Shown piece after piece: positions 23,954 to 31,422 of a stretch of DNA of 64,000 bases (positions are counted from its first letter, which is position 1; each line of letters starts with the position of its first letter). The position numbers and the translations under genes are program-made. Origin of the DNA: Paenibacillus aestuarii. GTDB lineage: Bacteria > Bacillota > Bacilli > Paenibacillales > NBRC-103111. The notes below the pieces were generated by a model that was not told where the DNA came from, ran no database searches, and saw only the letters and a program-made list of their open reading frames with translations. The stretch is taken from assembly GCF_027789125.1 (NCBI RefSeq), contig NZ_JAQFVF010000061.1:62001-126000 (forward strand). The letters are read 5' to 3'.

Positions 23954-24008
23954 AACCTCTCAAACATGTGTATCATGCTAAAATGCACATGTAGGGGAGG
24001 TTTTTTTA
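23954..24008 (+). terminator. Original HesB terminator, displaced by the element
   Basis: AACCTC...ACATGTG pairs with CACATGT...GAGGTT and is followed by TTTTTTATTTT. It lies 22 bases after the right repeat, where the HesB gene would end in an element-free chromosome. Confidence 0.85.
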
Positions 24009-24135
24009 TTTTGTTGAAACCCGCGAGAAACCTTACCCTATAGGATCACTCTGAGTTATATTGAGCTGTTAGCTTATTTGTGTTTTGTATTATTTTGACG
24101 AAGTCTGGTGTTAACAGTTGGGGGAGAACATGGTT

Positions 24136-24579
24136 ATGGACATTACTGCTGCAACAGACCAACATATTGAAGCTGTTTGCTTGATTGATGAAATCGTTTT
24201 GGGGAATGCGAGCAGAAGGGAGTATCTCTTTCAAGCTATTTTGGACGGAAAATGTTATATAGCCAAAATGGATCACGAACCAGCTGGATTTATCATTTAT
24301 GATACCACTTTTTATCATCATGCTTTTATATGGTTAGTCATTGTAAGTCCTCGTTACCGGCGAAAAGGCATTGCTACAGCGTTAATCCAACATATTGAAT
24401 CGATCAGCCCAACGGAAAAATTGTTTACCTCTACCAATGAATCTAATACTGACATGCACCATCTCTGCGAGTCGCTTGGATTTGCCAAGAGCGGGTGGAT
24501 TGAGAATTTAGATGAAGGCGACCCTGAGATCGTTTATTATAAAAGTAGAGAGATTAGGCTCAATCATGTTGAAACTTAA
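24136..24579 (+). CDS. GNAT family N-acetyltransferase
   Basis: 147 residues. Motif A of the acetyl-CoA fold, LVIVSPRYRRKGIATALIQH (about 72-91), has the RxxGxA loop, followed by TSTNESNTDMHHLCESLGF and a final strand. The substrate is unknown. ATG 24136 (or 24130) follows GGGGGAG. A 78-residue gene follows 26 bases later. Confidence 0.85.
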   Translation: MDITAATDQHIEAVCLIDEIVLGNASRREYLFQAILDGKCYIAKMDHEPAGFIIYDTTFYHHAFIWLVIVSPRYRRKGIATALIQHIESISPTEKLFTSTNESNTDMHHLCESLGFAKSGWIENLDEGDPEIVYYKSREIRLNHVET

Positions 24580-24605
24580 AAATAGAAAGCGGAGAGAGAA
24601 CAACA

Positions 24606-24842
24606 ATGGATACTACAGCAAATGAAATAGCAGAGTGGATGCTAACTGAAGTGAAATCTTCAGGCATCTTGTACCAAAAGGACGCCGTTGACTATATTTT
24701 GAAAAACTTCGGAGAATCATATATTTATGTCAATGAAAATGGGAATCAAGCCATTTCAAAAGAAGTAAAAAAGATTTTTAAGAAGCTGCACAATGGAAGA
24801 GCGGCTTGGGAACGCGATGGATTCTTTTGGGGGTGGCATTAA
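24606..24842 (+). CDS. Small DUF6953-like protein
   Basis: 78 residues behind GGAGAGAG. ANEIAEWMLTEVKSSGILYQ, DAVDYILKNFGESYIYVNEN and a final RAAWERDGFFWGWH fit the DUF6953 pattern, small helical proteins of unknown function. It probably forms an operon with the GNAT gene. Confidence 0.65.
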   Translation: MDTTANEIAEWMLTEVKSSGILYQKDAVDYILKNFGESYIYVNENGNQAISKEVKKIFKKLHNGRAAWERDGFFWGWH

Positions 24843-24879
24843 GCCGGAGATGCCGCAGTCAGATTATGCCCAGCTACAG

Positions 24880-24990
24880 GGGCTGGCTTCATCCAAGTCG
24901 CCCTGTAGTCAGGTTTTACCTAATTGCAACAGCCATACCTACACATGGTCCGTATGCAATTGGGCAAATCCGGCCTGGAGCCCCGCCCCT
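24880..24990. repeat. Copy of a dispersed short palindromic repeat
   Basis: CCCTGTAGTCAGGTTTTACC continues into TAATTGCA and is followed by an inverted TGCAATTGGGCAAATCCGG. It is the same motif family as the cluster at 33967-34170 (CTGTAGYCCGATTTTGCCCA then ATTGCAG). It lies in a gene-free stretch between convergent genes. Confidence 0.55.
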
Positions 24991-25001
24991 ACGACTCCAC
25001 C

Positions 25002-25244
25002 TTAACCAAACAACACATCCAGGATCGTCCCCAGCTGCCCCCGGGTTTTGCCCTCCAGAATGTTCGGGTTGTACACCTCCACAAAACCGCAATTCTCACA
25101 AGATACGAATAAAAAGTGATTATTCTGTATGTCAAACATTTTACTGAGACCTGTGCCGGTCATGGCTACCTCTTTGATGCGGCAGTGGTTGCCGCTGCAC
25201 TTGGTACATTTGAATTTCTCCTGAATCGCGTCTTCGACTCGCAT
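25002..25244 (-). CDS. Zinc-ribbon protein
   Basis: 80 residues from ATG 25244 behind GGAGGGA. FKCTKCSGNHC and FVSCENCGFVEVYNP provide two cysteine pairs of a zinc ribbon. This is a common small Firmicute family annotated only as zinc-ribbon or nucleic-acid-binding. The ORF reaches back to 25277, but the chosen start has the ribosome site. Confidence 0.65.
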   Translation of the reverse strand: MRVEDAIQEKFKCTKCSGNHCRIKEVAMTGTGLSKMFDIQNNHFLFVSCENCGFVEVYNPNILEGKTRGQLGTILDVLFG

Positions 25245-25326
25245 GGTGTAATCCCTCCATAGGATCCGTTTATCCAATCATACGTTTGAAAATAGGAAAC
25301 GATTCATCGCCAACCCCCACCTACAG

Positions 25327-25356
25327 TTGACATTGATAATCATTCTCATTTAAAAT
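25327..25356 (+). promoter_or_regulatory. Promoter overlapped by a Fur box
   Basis: TTGACA (25327-25332), an 18-base spacer and TAAAAT (25351-25356). TGATAATCATTCTCA at 25334-25348 matches the 15-base Fur box TGATAATNATTATCA at all but one position and fills the spacer, so iron-Fur should repress the downstream pair. Confidence 0.75.
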
Positions 25357-25412
25357 GAATATGTAGCGTCATACATACAACAAACAACTACTCTTACAAA
25401 GGTGGATGAATT

Positions 25413-25790
25413 GTGATGTGGAACACGATAAGTATCTCCGATCATTTATATGGATTTCAGCTCGAGCAAGGATATTTGGATCCCTGGGCTGCCGTAGGGC
25501 ACATTACAACCATGAAGCGGGAACTTGTGATCCTGGTGGACCTATTCCTGTCAGAGATAGAAACCTGTGAGCAATATGATGGGCTCCTTGAAGCGATTCG
25601 GAGATTTGTACGATATAAAGCGGAGGCTCTTGGCTTCAGCATGTTTGAAGTGCGATTTCATTGCAATGGACTTCTGGATGAAGCGATTGATCTACCCTTG
25701 CCTAAGGTACCGCACCCAAGCGGACGGTTCGCCGTAGATCATGAATTCGTAGAGAAAGAGAAGGTGATCCAGATTGGGCATGCTATTTGA
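25413..25790 (+). CDS. Hypothetical protein, probably Fur-regulated
   Basis: 125 residues; GTG 25413 or the adjacent ATG 25416 follows AAAGGTGGA. It is helical in the middle (MKRELVILVDLFLSEIETCE, YDGLLEAIRRFVRYKAEALG) with a C-terminal acidic region. No family is recognised. A Fur-box promoter 57 bases upstream is the main clue and links it to iron limitation. The next small gene overlaps its end. Confidence 0.6.
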   Translation: MMWNTISISDHLYGFQLEQGYLDPWAAVGHITTMKRELVILVDLFLSEIETCEQYDGLLEAIRRFVRYKAEALGFSMFEVRFHCNGLLDEAIDLPLPKVPHPSGRFAVDHEFVEKEKVIQIGHAI

Positions 25791-25959
25791 AGTTTTGAAG
25801 TGCTCGAAGCAGCAATCAACGCAACAAGGTGACGCTGTCTCTACGCATGATGTGGAGAACATTATGCGCCTGAGTTACGATAGAGCGGATCAGAAGCTGC
25901 GCGAATTCATCCTGCAGGAAGGCATTTCCGAATCTTCATCAACCTTAGAAGTGAAGTAA
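25774..25959 (+). CDS. Small hypothetical protein, coupled to the Fur-regulated gene
   Basis: 61 residues from TTG 25774, overlapping the previous gene by 17 bases, with AAGGTGA upstream. STHDVENIMRLSYDRADQKL and REFILQEGISESS look like two helices. No family is recognised. Confidence 0.5.
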   Translation: MGMLFEVLKCSKQQSTQQGDAVSTHDVENIMRLSYDRADQKLREFILQEGISESSSTLEVK

Positions 25960-25999
25960 TTAATAGAGAAAAAGGCCGCGGTGACAAAAGGGTGAATCC

Positions 26000-26170
26000 C
26001 TAGTACACCATGCGGCCTTTTATTTTGACGTTTTCGCCGTATTTGGCTCTCATCAGCTTGGTTTGTTCCAGCATGTACGCATATATTTCTTTCAATCTGT
26101 TCTTGCGAGGCTTGATCGTTTCTTTAATCTCACCATTAACCACAATATCATAGACTAGCATAATTATCAT
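26000..26170 (-). CDS. Small basic protein, 56 aa
   Basis: ATG 26170 follows AAAGGAG by four bases. MIIMLVYDIVVNGEIKETIK is followed by a lysine-rich helix (NRLKEIYAYMLEQTKLMRAK) and a strand NVKIKGRMVY. No family name is recalled; ribosome site, codon pattern and composition support a real gene. Confidence 0.55.
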   Translation of the reverse strand: MIIMLVYDIVVNGEIKETIKPRKNRLKEIYAYMLEQTKLMRAKYGENVKIKGRMVY

Positions 26171-26363
26171 TTCACTCCTTTGGGGAATTGTGTTTCTTCT
26201 TTGCTTATAGATTCATTGTAGGAGAGAAACATTAAGTCACTATTAATTTTTTCTTTCGATTCTGTGAAAATTGCATGATATTTGTTAGACGAATGTTAAT
26301 TGGCACTTAATCATTCCATTTTTTGTGATCAATTTTTTTTATCAGTCAAGAGGAGTGTGCGCA

Positions 26364-26462
26364 TGTGCATAACTTTATACACATTATCCCCCTAGTAAAT
26401 TGTATATTTCTGGTACATATCAACACGTTACCCACAAGATATGCACAATTACCTGTGGATAT
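26364..26462. promoter_or_regulatory. Cluster of five DnaA boxes before sda
   Basis: Two exact TTATNCACA boxes: TTATGCACA (minus, 26364-26372) and TTATACACA (plus, 26375-26383). Three have one mismatch: TTACCCACA (26428-26436), ATATGCACA (26439-26447) and ATATCCACA (minus, 26454-26462). In Bacillus subtilis, DnaA activates sda through such boxes. A TATAAT at 26497-26502 may be the -10 element. Confidence 0.8.
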
Positions 26463-26530
26463 TGGAACGCTTGTTCTATTTTTTGGCGCGTGATAATATA
26501 ATTACAAATTCTAGGATAAAGGTGATTCAG

Positions 26531-26686
26531 GTGAGACAAATAAGCGATGAAACATTGATTGACTCCTATTACAAAGCTATAGATTTGAGATTAGAGTCAG
26601 ATTTTCTCGACCTGTTGCTAGCAGAAATTAAGAGACGCAATTTAAAGTTGAATGTGTTCGTGAAAGACGAAACACCTATGAATTAG
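26531..26686 (+). CDS. sda: Sporulation histidine kinase inhibitor Sda
   Basis: 51 residues from GTG 26531, seven bases after AAAGGTGA. RQISDETLIDSYYKAIDLRL, SDFLDLLLAEIKRRNL is the antiparallel helical hairpin of Sda, which binds KinA-type kinases and blocks the phosphorelay when replication is disturbed. Five DnaA boxes upstream support replication-linked control. The open frame extends to 26441, but only this start gives the family length. Confidence 0.9.
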   Translation: MRQISDETLIDSYYKAIDLRLESDFLDLLLAEIKRRNLKLNVFVKDETPMN

Positions 26687-26707
26687 CACTTAATAGAGAG
26701 CTGCTGG

Positions 26708-27034
26708 CTATGGATCTGTTGTAATTTGCACGGTGAAGCTGTGATGGCATTCCGTACAATTCACGAGATGAATGCACAGATGGTTCACGACATCTTGATA
26801 TCCATTCGTCATCGCGATGTCGTCAATTTCGCGATATGGGGAATAGGGACCGAGGTAGTCGTCCAGCCTCCCGCAATCACTGGCCTGATGGGTACATACG
26901 GGGCATTCGGCATTTAAAGACTGCAAGCCATTACAAACCGGACATATATAAGACAAAGGGGTATTCCTCCTAACCGACATAGGATCTTTGTTCGCAACAA
27001 AGTCTCCCATTTGATTAGGCATAGAATACCCCAT
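26708..27034 (-). CDS. Zinc-ribbon hypothetical protein
   Basis: 108 residues. YICPVCNGLQSLNAECPVCT gives two CxxC pairs (about 30-47), and VNCTECHHSF adds another pair near the end. No named family is recognised; it resembles conserved single-copy Paenibacillaceae proteins. It is followed by YumC on the same strand, 15 bases away in the direction of the left end. Confidence 0.6.
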   Translation of the reverse strand: MGYSMPNQMGDFVANKDPMSVRRNTPLSYICPVCNGLQSLNAECPVCTHQASDCGRLDDYLGPYSPYREIDDIAMTNGYQDVVNHLCIHLVNCTECHHSFTVQITTDP

Positions 27035-27049
27035 TTTATTTATAAATAA

Positions 27050-28051
27050 TTAAAATTTCAAATTACTGCTATGTCCTGGAGAAAGCTTAGCGGAAGGATC
27101 GATATAAACCTTCGCATTGTTGATGGCCGTTGGAGCTTCACCGAAGCCTACAGCGATCAGTTTCAATTTGCCAGGATAGGTGGTGATGTCGCCAGCTGCG
27201 AAAATGCCTGGAATGTTCGTCTCCATACGGGAATCAACGACGATGGAGCCGTTCTCGATCTGCAGTCCCCATTCGGAGATTGGACCCAAGGAAGAGACGA
27301 AACCGAAGTTTACGATCACCGCATCAACATCAACGATGGTTTCTTCGCCGGATTTGATATCTTTCAAGGTGACTTGCTCAATCTTGTCGCTGCCAGTCAG
27401 CTTCGTGATTTCCGTTGGCGTGACAATGTTGACATTCGACTTCATTAAGTTCTCCACGCTATGTTCATGCGCGCGGAATTTATCTCTGCGATGGATCAGC
27501 GTAACCTTCTCGGCAATCGGCTCCAACATCAGCGCCCAGTCTACCGCCGAATCGCCGCCGCCGCTGATCAGCACTTTTTGACCGGCAAATGCATTCAGGT
27601 CGCTAACGAAGTAATGGAGGTTCTTTTTCTCATATTGAGGAGCTTCTGGCAATTCAAGACGACGCGGCTCAAAGGCGCCTACGCCACCGGAAATGACAAC
27701 GGCACGGCCGTAGTGAACGCCTTTATCCGTGGTAACTTCGAACAGACGCTCTTCCTTCTTGTTCACTTGGTGCACCTTCTCTTCCAAACGAACGTCGATA
27801 GCGAAGTGCTTCATTTGAGCAAGTAGATTATTCACGAGCTCTTGAGCCGTGACTTTAGGGAAGCCGGCTACATCATAAATGTATTTCTCCGGATACAACG
27901 CCGCAAGCTGGCCGCCGAGCTGGGGCATACTTTCAATAATTCGAACGGAAGCTTGACGCATGCCGGCATAGAAAGACGCGAACATCCCAGCAGGACCGCC
28001 ACCGATTACAATTATGTCTACAACATCTTGACTAATTTCTCTCTCACTCAT
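27050..28051 (-). CDS. yumC: Ferredoxin/flavodoxin-NADP+ reductase, YumC type
   Basis: 333 residues, thioredoxin-reductase-like but without the CxxC redox pair. The FAD site is VIGGGPAGMFASFYAG at about 14-29, the NADPH site GGGDSAVDWALML near 165-177, and the end motif IFAAGDITTYPGKLKLIAVG near 285-304. It reduces ferredoxin or flavodoxin with NADPH. The start has GGAGGAG upstream. Confidence 0.92.
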   Translation of the reverse strand: MSEREISQDVVDIIVIGGGPAGMFASFYAGMRQASVRIIESMPQLGGQLAALYPEKYIYDVAGFPKVTAQELVNNLLAQMKHFAIDVRLEEKVHQVNKKEERLFEVTTDKGVHYGRAVVISGGVGAFEPRRLELPEAPQYEKKNLHYFVSDLNAFAGQKVLISGGGDSAVDWALMLEPIAEKVTLIHRRDKFRAHEHSVENLMKSNVNIVTPTEITKLTGSDKIEQVTLKDIKSGEETIVDVDAVIVNFGFVSSLGPISEWGLQIENGSIVVDSRMETNIPGIFAAGDITTYPGKLKLIAVGFGEAPTAINNAKVYIDPSAKLSPGHSSNLKF

Positions 28052-28383
28052 TTGAAACTCTCCTCCGATGTAAATTTGTTACAGCCAGCAATTTCCTAAC
28101 CATTATTACATTATAAACGGCTAGCTTGTCGAAAGAAACAGAAAAGTGTGAGTTCTTTAAATATTTCATCCATAAAGATGAGAAGTTTTAGTAATGGAAT
28201 GGGAGGCCCGGAGAATCGCCAACAAGCCCCATTTTCAGGCAAATAGCACTTGATATTTACTTATGAACATTATATTATATCATGGAGAATCTTTTCGTAT
28301 GTTGTGATTTTATCAGCTTTATTGCATCATAAATCACTTCTGTAACGTGCAAACTAAGTGTAGAATTGCTAATTTGAAGCCGT
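28052..28383. other. Gene-free region between divergent yumC and ndh
   Basis: AT-rich, no gene. It holds the promoters of both genes; TTGCTA (28366-28371) and TGTAAT (28387-28392) are a weak candidate for ndh, with a 15-base spacer. Confidence 0.3.
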
Positions 28384-28401
28384 TTGTGTAATTTTTCACA
28401 A
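28384..28401 (+). promoter_or_regulatory. Rex operator before ndh
   Basis: TTGTGTAATTTTTCACAA matches the Rex consensus TTGTGAANNNNTTCACAA at all but one arm position. It ends 37 bases before the ndh start. Rex binds when NAD is high relative to NADH and represses ndh in Bacillus, giving a feedback loop with the NADH-oxidising enzyme. Confidence 0.85.
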
Positions 28402-28438
28402 GATAGAGAAATAAAATGGATATGGAAGTGAGAGAGCC

Positions 28439-29629
28439 ATGAGCAGAATACCAAGAATCGTCATCTTAGGTGCCGGTTACGGCGGGATCCTGGCAGCAAT
28501 TCGCCTGCAAAAGGAATTAAATTATAATGAAGCTGATGTAACCCTCGTTAATAAACACGATTATCATTATATTACAACCCATCTTCATATGCCTGCTGCG
28601 GGAACAGATAACCCTGAGAATGCACGCGTGAACATTTTGAAATTAATCGATGAATTCAAAGTGGATTTTGTGAAATCAACGGTGACACAAATTCGCCCTC
28701 ACGAGAAAAAGGTTATTCTAGAAGATGGCACATTATCCTATGATTACTTGGTCATCGGTCTTGGTGGCGAAGCTGAAACCTTTGGTATCCCTGGTCTGAA
28801 AGAATACGCGATGAACATCCGCAGCATCAACAGCGTTCGCTTCATCCGTGAACATATCGAATATCAATTCGCTAAATACAAGCGCGAGCCTGAGCGCAAA
28901 GATTATTTGACCTTTGTTATCGGTGGGGCCGGATTTACCGGTATCGAGTTCATCGGCGAGTTGGCCGATCGCGTGCCTGAATTGTGCAAAGAATTTGACG
29001 TGGATCCTTCCTTGGTCAAAATTTATAATATTGAAGCGGCGCCGACAGCTCTTCCAGGCTTCGATCCTGAGCTAGTTCAGTATGCGATGAAAGTCCTCGA
29101 AGATAAAGGCATCACGTTCAAAATTGGCACAGCGATTAAAGAATGCACTCCGGAAGGCGTGCTGATCGCTGGCGACGAGTTTATCAAAGCGGCTACCGTA
29201 GTATGGACGGGGGGTATCCGCGGCAATCACATGCTCGAAGAAGCCGGTTTTGAAACGATGCGCGGCAGAATCAAAGTTGACGAATACTTGCGTGCACCGC
29301 AGTTCGATAACATTTATGTCGTAGGCGACTGCTCCATCGTAATGAATGATGAAGGCAGACCGTTCCCGCCGACAGCGCAAATCGCGATGCAGCAGGGCGA
29401 AGCTGTCGCTCATAACTTGATTGCGTCGATCCGCGGATCCCAAATGAAGACGTTCAAGTTCTCCAACAAGGGAACCGTTGCTTCATTGGGTAAAGGCCAG
29501 GCGATCGGCATCGTCGGCTCCCGCAAGCTGAAAGGCAATGTTGCGGCTATTATGAAGAAAATCGTAGATATGCGTTACCTTTACATTATTGGCGGTATTC
29601 CGCTAGTTATTCGTAAAGGCCGCTTCTAG
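28439..29629 (+). CDS. ndh: Type II NADH dehydrogenase
   Basis: 396 residues. The FAD site RIVILGAGYGGILAAIRLQ is at about 6-24 and the NADH site FVIGGAGFTGIEFIGELADR near 160. YVVGDCSIVMNDEGRPFPPT lies near 297, and a C-terminal amphipathic segment (MRYLYIIGGIPLVIR) anchors it to the membrane. It passes electrons from NADH to menaquinone without pumping protons. The upstream Rex box gives its likely control. Confidence 0.93.
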   Translation: MSRIPRIVILGAGYGGILAAIRLQKELNYNEADVTLVNKHDYHYITTHLHMPAAGTDNPENARVNILKLIDEFKVDFVKSTVTQIRPHEKKVILEDGTLSYDYLVIGLGGEAETFGIPGLKEYAMNIRSINSVRFIREHIEYQFAKYKREPERKDYLTFVIGGAGFTGIEFIGELADRVPELCKEFDVDPSLVKIYNIEAAPTALPGFDPELVQYAMKVLEDKGITFKIGTAIKECTPEGVLIAGDEFIKAATVVWTGGIRGNHMLEEAGFETMRGRIKVDEYLRAPQFDNIYVVGDCSIVMNDEGRPFPPTAQIAMQQGEAVAHNLIASIRGSQMKTFKFSNKGTVASLGKGQAIGIVGSRKLKGNVAAIMKKIVDMRYLYIIGGIPLVIRKGRF

Positions 29630-29656
29630 CATCCTTAAGTATCGGGGGAATTGTCA

Positions 29657-29938
29657 ATGCGGCACTGCAGTGTCCAAGTAAGAGGACTTCTTACCCGGGA
29701 GGAACTGGATCGCTATAATGCCTTGATCGAGGTCGGCCGTTTCTTGGAGAACGAGAAGCGTTACGATCACGTAGCTGTTGTCCAAAAAGAAATTGACATT
29801 CTCATCTTGCCGGCCATTGAGCGGCTGAAGGAAAAGGGACGCCAGCGCGACCGCGACACGGAAGTTTATCTGGCCCGCAAGGCTCAGATGGAAGCTGAGC
29901 TAGCAGCTGCCATGCGCGATGACGAAGATGAGGATTAA
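29657..29938 (+). CDS. Hypothetical 93-aa helical protein
   Basis: ATG 29657 follows GGGGGAA. LLTREELDRYNALIEVGRFL is followed by a long charged helix (EKGRQRDRDTEVYLARKAQM) and an acidic tail DDEDED. No family is recognised. It follows ndh by 27 bases and shares its terminator, so it may be co-regulated by Rex. Confidence 0.6.
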   Translation: MRHCSVQVRGLLTREELDRYNALIEVGRFLENEKRYDHVAVVQKEIDILILPAIERLKEKGRQRDRDTEVYLARKAQMEAELAAAMRDDEDED

Positions 29939-29944
29939 TCCATG

Positions 29945-29985
29945 AAAAAAGGAAGCTCGGCTCATAGAGTCAGCTTCCTTTTTGT
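29945..29985. terminator. Bidirectional terminator
   Basis: AAAAAGGAAGCT pairs with AGCTTCCTTTTT around a 14-base loop, serving the 29657 gene and hemQ. Confidence 0.85.
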
Positions 29986-29991
29986 GTGCGA

Positions 29992-30738
29992 TTAAATTTG
30001 CAGCATCTTCGCGAACTTCTCGGACGTCAGCAGGTTGCCGACGTAGAAGTCGCCGAACTCGCCATAACGCGCGCTTACTTCATCGAAACGCATTTCATAG
30101 ACGAGCTTCTTGAATTGAAGCGGGTCTTCAGAGAAGAGCGTAACGCCCCATTCCCAGTCGTCCAAACCGACGGAGCCGGTAATGATTTGTTTCACTTTAC
30201 CCGCATAGGAGCGTCCGATCATGCCGTGGCTGCGCATCATGTTCTTGCGGTCTTCCGTAGGGAGCATGTACCAGTTGTCATTGCCCTCACGGCGTTTGTT
30301 CATCGGATAGAAGCAGATGTGCTTCGCTTTAGGCAGAATGGGCTTCAGACGCGCTTGAAGCTCAGGGTCATCGGCTGGATTGACGCCAGGCTTGGCCAAG
30401 TAAGCGCTAAGCTCGACGATCGAAACGTACGAATAAACCGGAATTGTAAATGCGGCAAAGCTGGATTTATTAAAAGCTGTTTCCAGTTCGTTCAGTTCTT
30501 CCAAAGTTTCACGCAGCTGCATGAATACGAAGTCGGCTTTTTGGCCTACAATGCTATAAACGGCTGTGCTGCCTAACTTGTCATTTTCAACTTGCTGCCA
30601 CTGTGTCAGAAATGTATTCAGCTCATCGAGAGCGTGCTTGCGTTCCTGAGGTGTTGCGGCATTCCATGCATTCCAATCGATCAGACGAAAGTCATGGAGC
30701 GCATACCAGCCTTCCAGTGTTTGTACGGCTTCACTCAT
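29992..30738 (-). CDS. hemQ: Coproheme decarboxylase HemQ
   Basis: 248 residues, the normal length for Firmicute HemQ of the chlorite-dismutase fold. KHICFYPMNKRREGNDNWYM holds the conserved YPMNKRR with the active-site Tyr near 143. RKNMMRSHGMIGRSYAGKVK carries the proximal heme His, and ITGSVGLDDWEWGVTLFSED follows. It decarboxylates coproheme to heme b, the last step of the coproporphyrin route. Confidence 0.93.
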   Translation of the reverse strand: MSEAVQTLEGWYALHDFRLIDWNAWNAATPQERKHALDELNTFLTQWQQVENDKLGSTAVYSIVGQKADFVFMQLRETLEELNELETAFNKSSFAAFTIPVYSYVSIVELSAYLAKPGVNPADDPELQARLKPILPKAKHICFYPMNKRREGNDNWYMLPTEDRKNMMRSHGMIGRSYAGKVKQIITGSVGLDDWEWGVTLFSEDPLQFKKLVYEMRFDEVSARYGEFGDFYVGNLLTSEKFAKMLQI

Positions 30739-30961
30739 GAAAAATCCTCCATTCAGGGCTTAATATCCACTACATTGTATCCAATTCATGGAGAAAGGGC
30801 AAATGAACAATGGGTGAAAATGCAAATGTTCAACATGTGGACACTTTACCTAAACCAACAGGTGAATTAAAATGTAAATATACATAATGGTCAGACCATT
30901 TCCGACGAAGTGAAGAGAGCTTCATAGTTTCGAATAGTTTCAACAATAGGAGGAGAATGTT

Positions 30962-31246
30962 TTGTTACAGATGATTATTGCTACAGTCCTTATGATGGTT
31001 CTGTTTTTTGGACTGGGCTTTATTTTGAATATGCTGATGAAAACGACCTGGTTTCCGCTATACGTCTATATTGCCTTGATCATCGGCGTTATTATTTACG
31101 GCTACATGGGAACGGCTTCATTCTTGTCCAGCGATACAGGGTTTACTATCGTGGATATTGTGCCGGCGATCGGCGGTTTTGCCGGAGCGATTTTGAGCGG
31201 ATCAGCGATTAAAGCGCTGCGAATTAAAGGCTTCAAAATGTTCTAA
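30962..31246 (+). CDS. yuiB: YuiB-like small membrane protein
   Basis: 94 residues from TTG 30962 behind AGGAGGAG. It has three hydrophobic segments (about 2-22, 30-50, 62-85) with a GFAGAILSGSAIKAL end, matching the YuiB family. Function unknown. In Bacillus it is found near yumB/yumC-type redox genes, as here. Confidence 0.75.
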   Translation: MLQMIIATVLMMVLFFGLGFILNMLMKTTWFPLYVYIALIIGVIIYGYMGTASFLSSDTGFTIVDIVPAIGGFAGAILSGSAIKALRIKGFKMF

Positions 31247-31275
31247 ATATTTGCAACAATATGAGGATTTACACA

Positions 31276-31304
31276 CGCCAGCCTTCAGGTTGGCGATTTT
31301 TTTT
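31276..31304 (+). terminator. Terminator after yuiB
   Basis: CGCCAGCC pairs with GGTTGGCG around TTCA, followed by ATTTTTTTT. Confidence 0.9.
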
Positions 31305-31422
31305 CAGGAAAAATTATCTTTCATCCGATGCATCCCAGCGTGTCGATTTTTGTGGTAGACTGATAGAGTGTAGCTGAGAAGGCTGGGCTAGAACGGATAG
31401 GTCAGGATGGTGCTGGAATAGA

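Noticed and set aside
24843..25147. Overlapping plus-strand frames of 62-113 codons
   Set aside because: They run through a dispersed palindromic repeat and the antisense of the zinc-ribbon gene. No family pattern or ribosome site.
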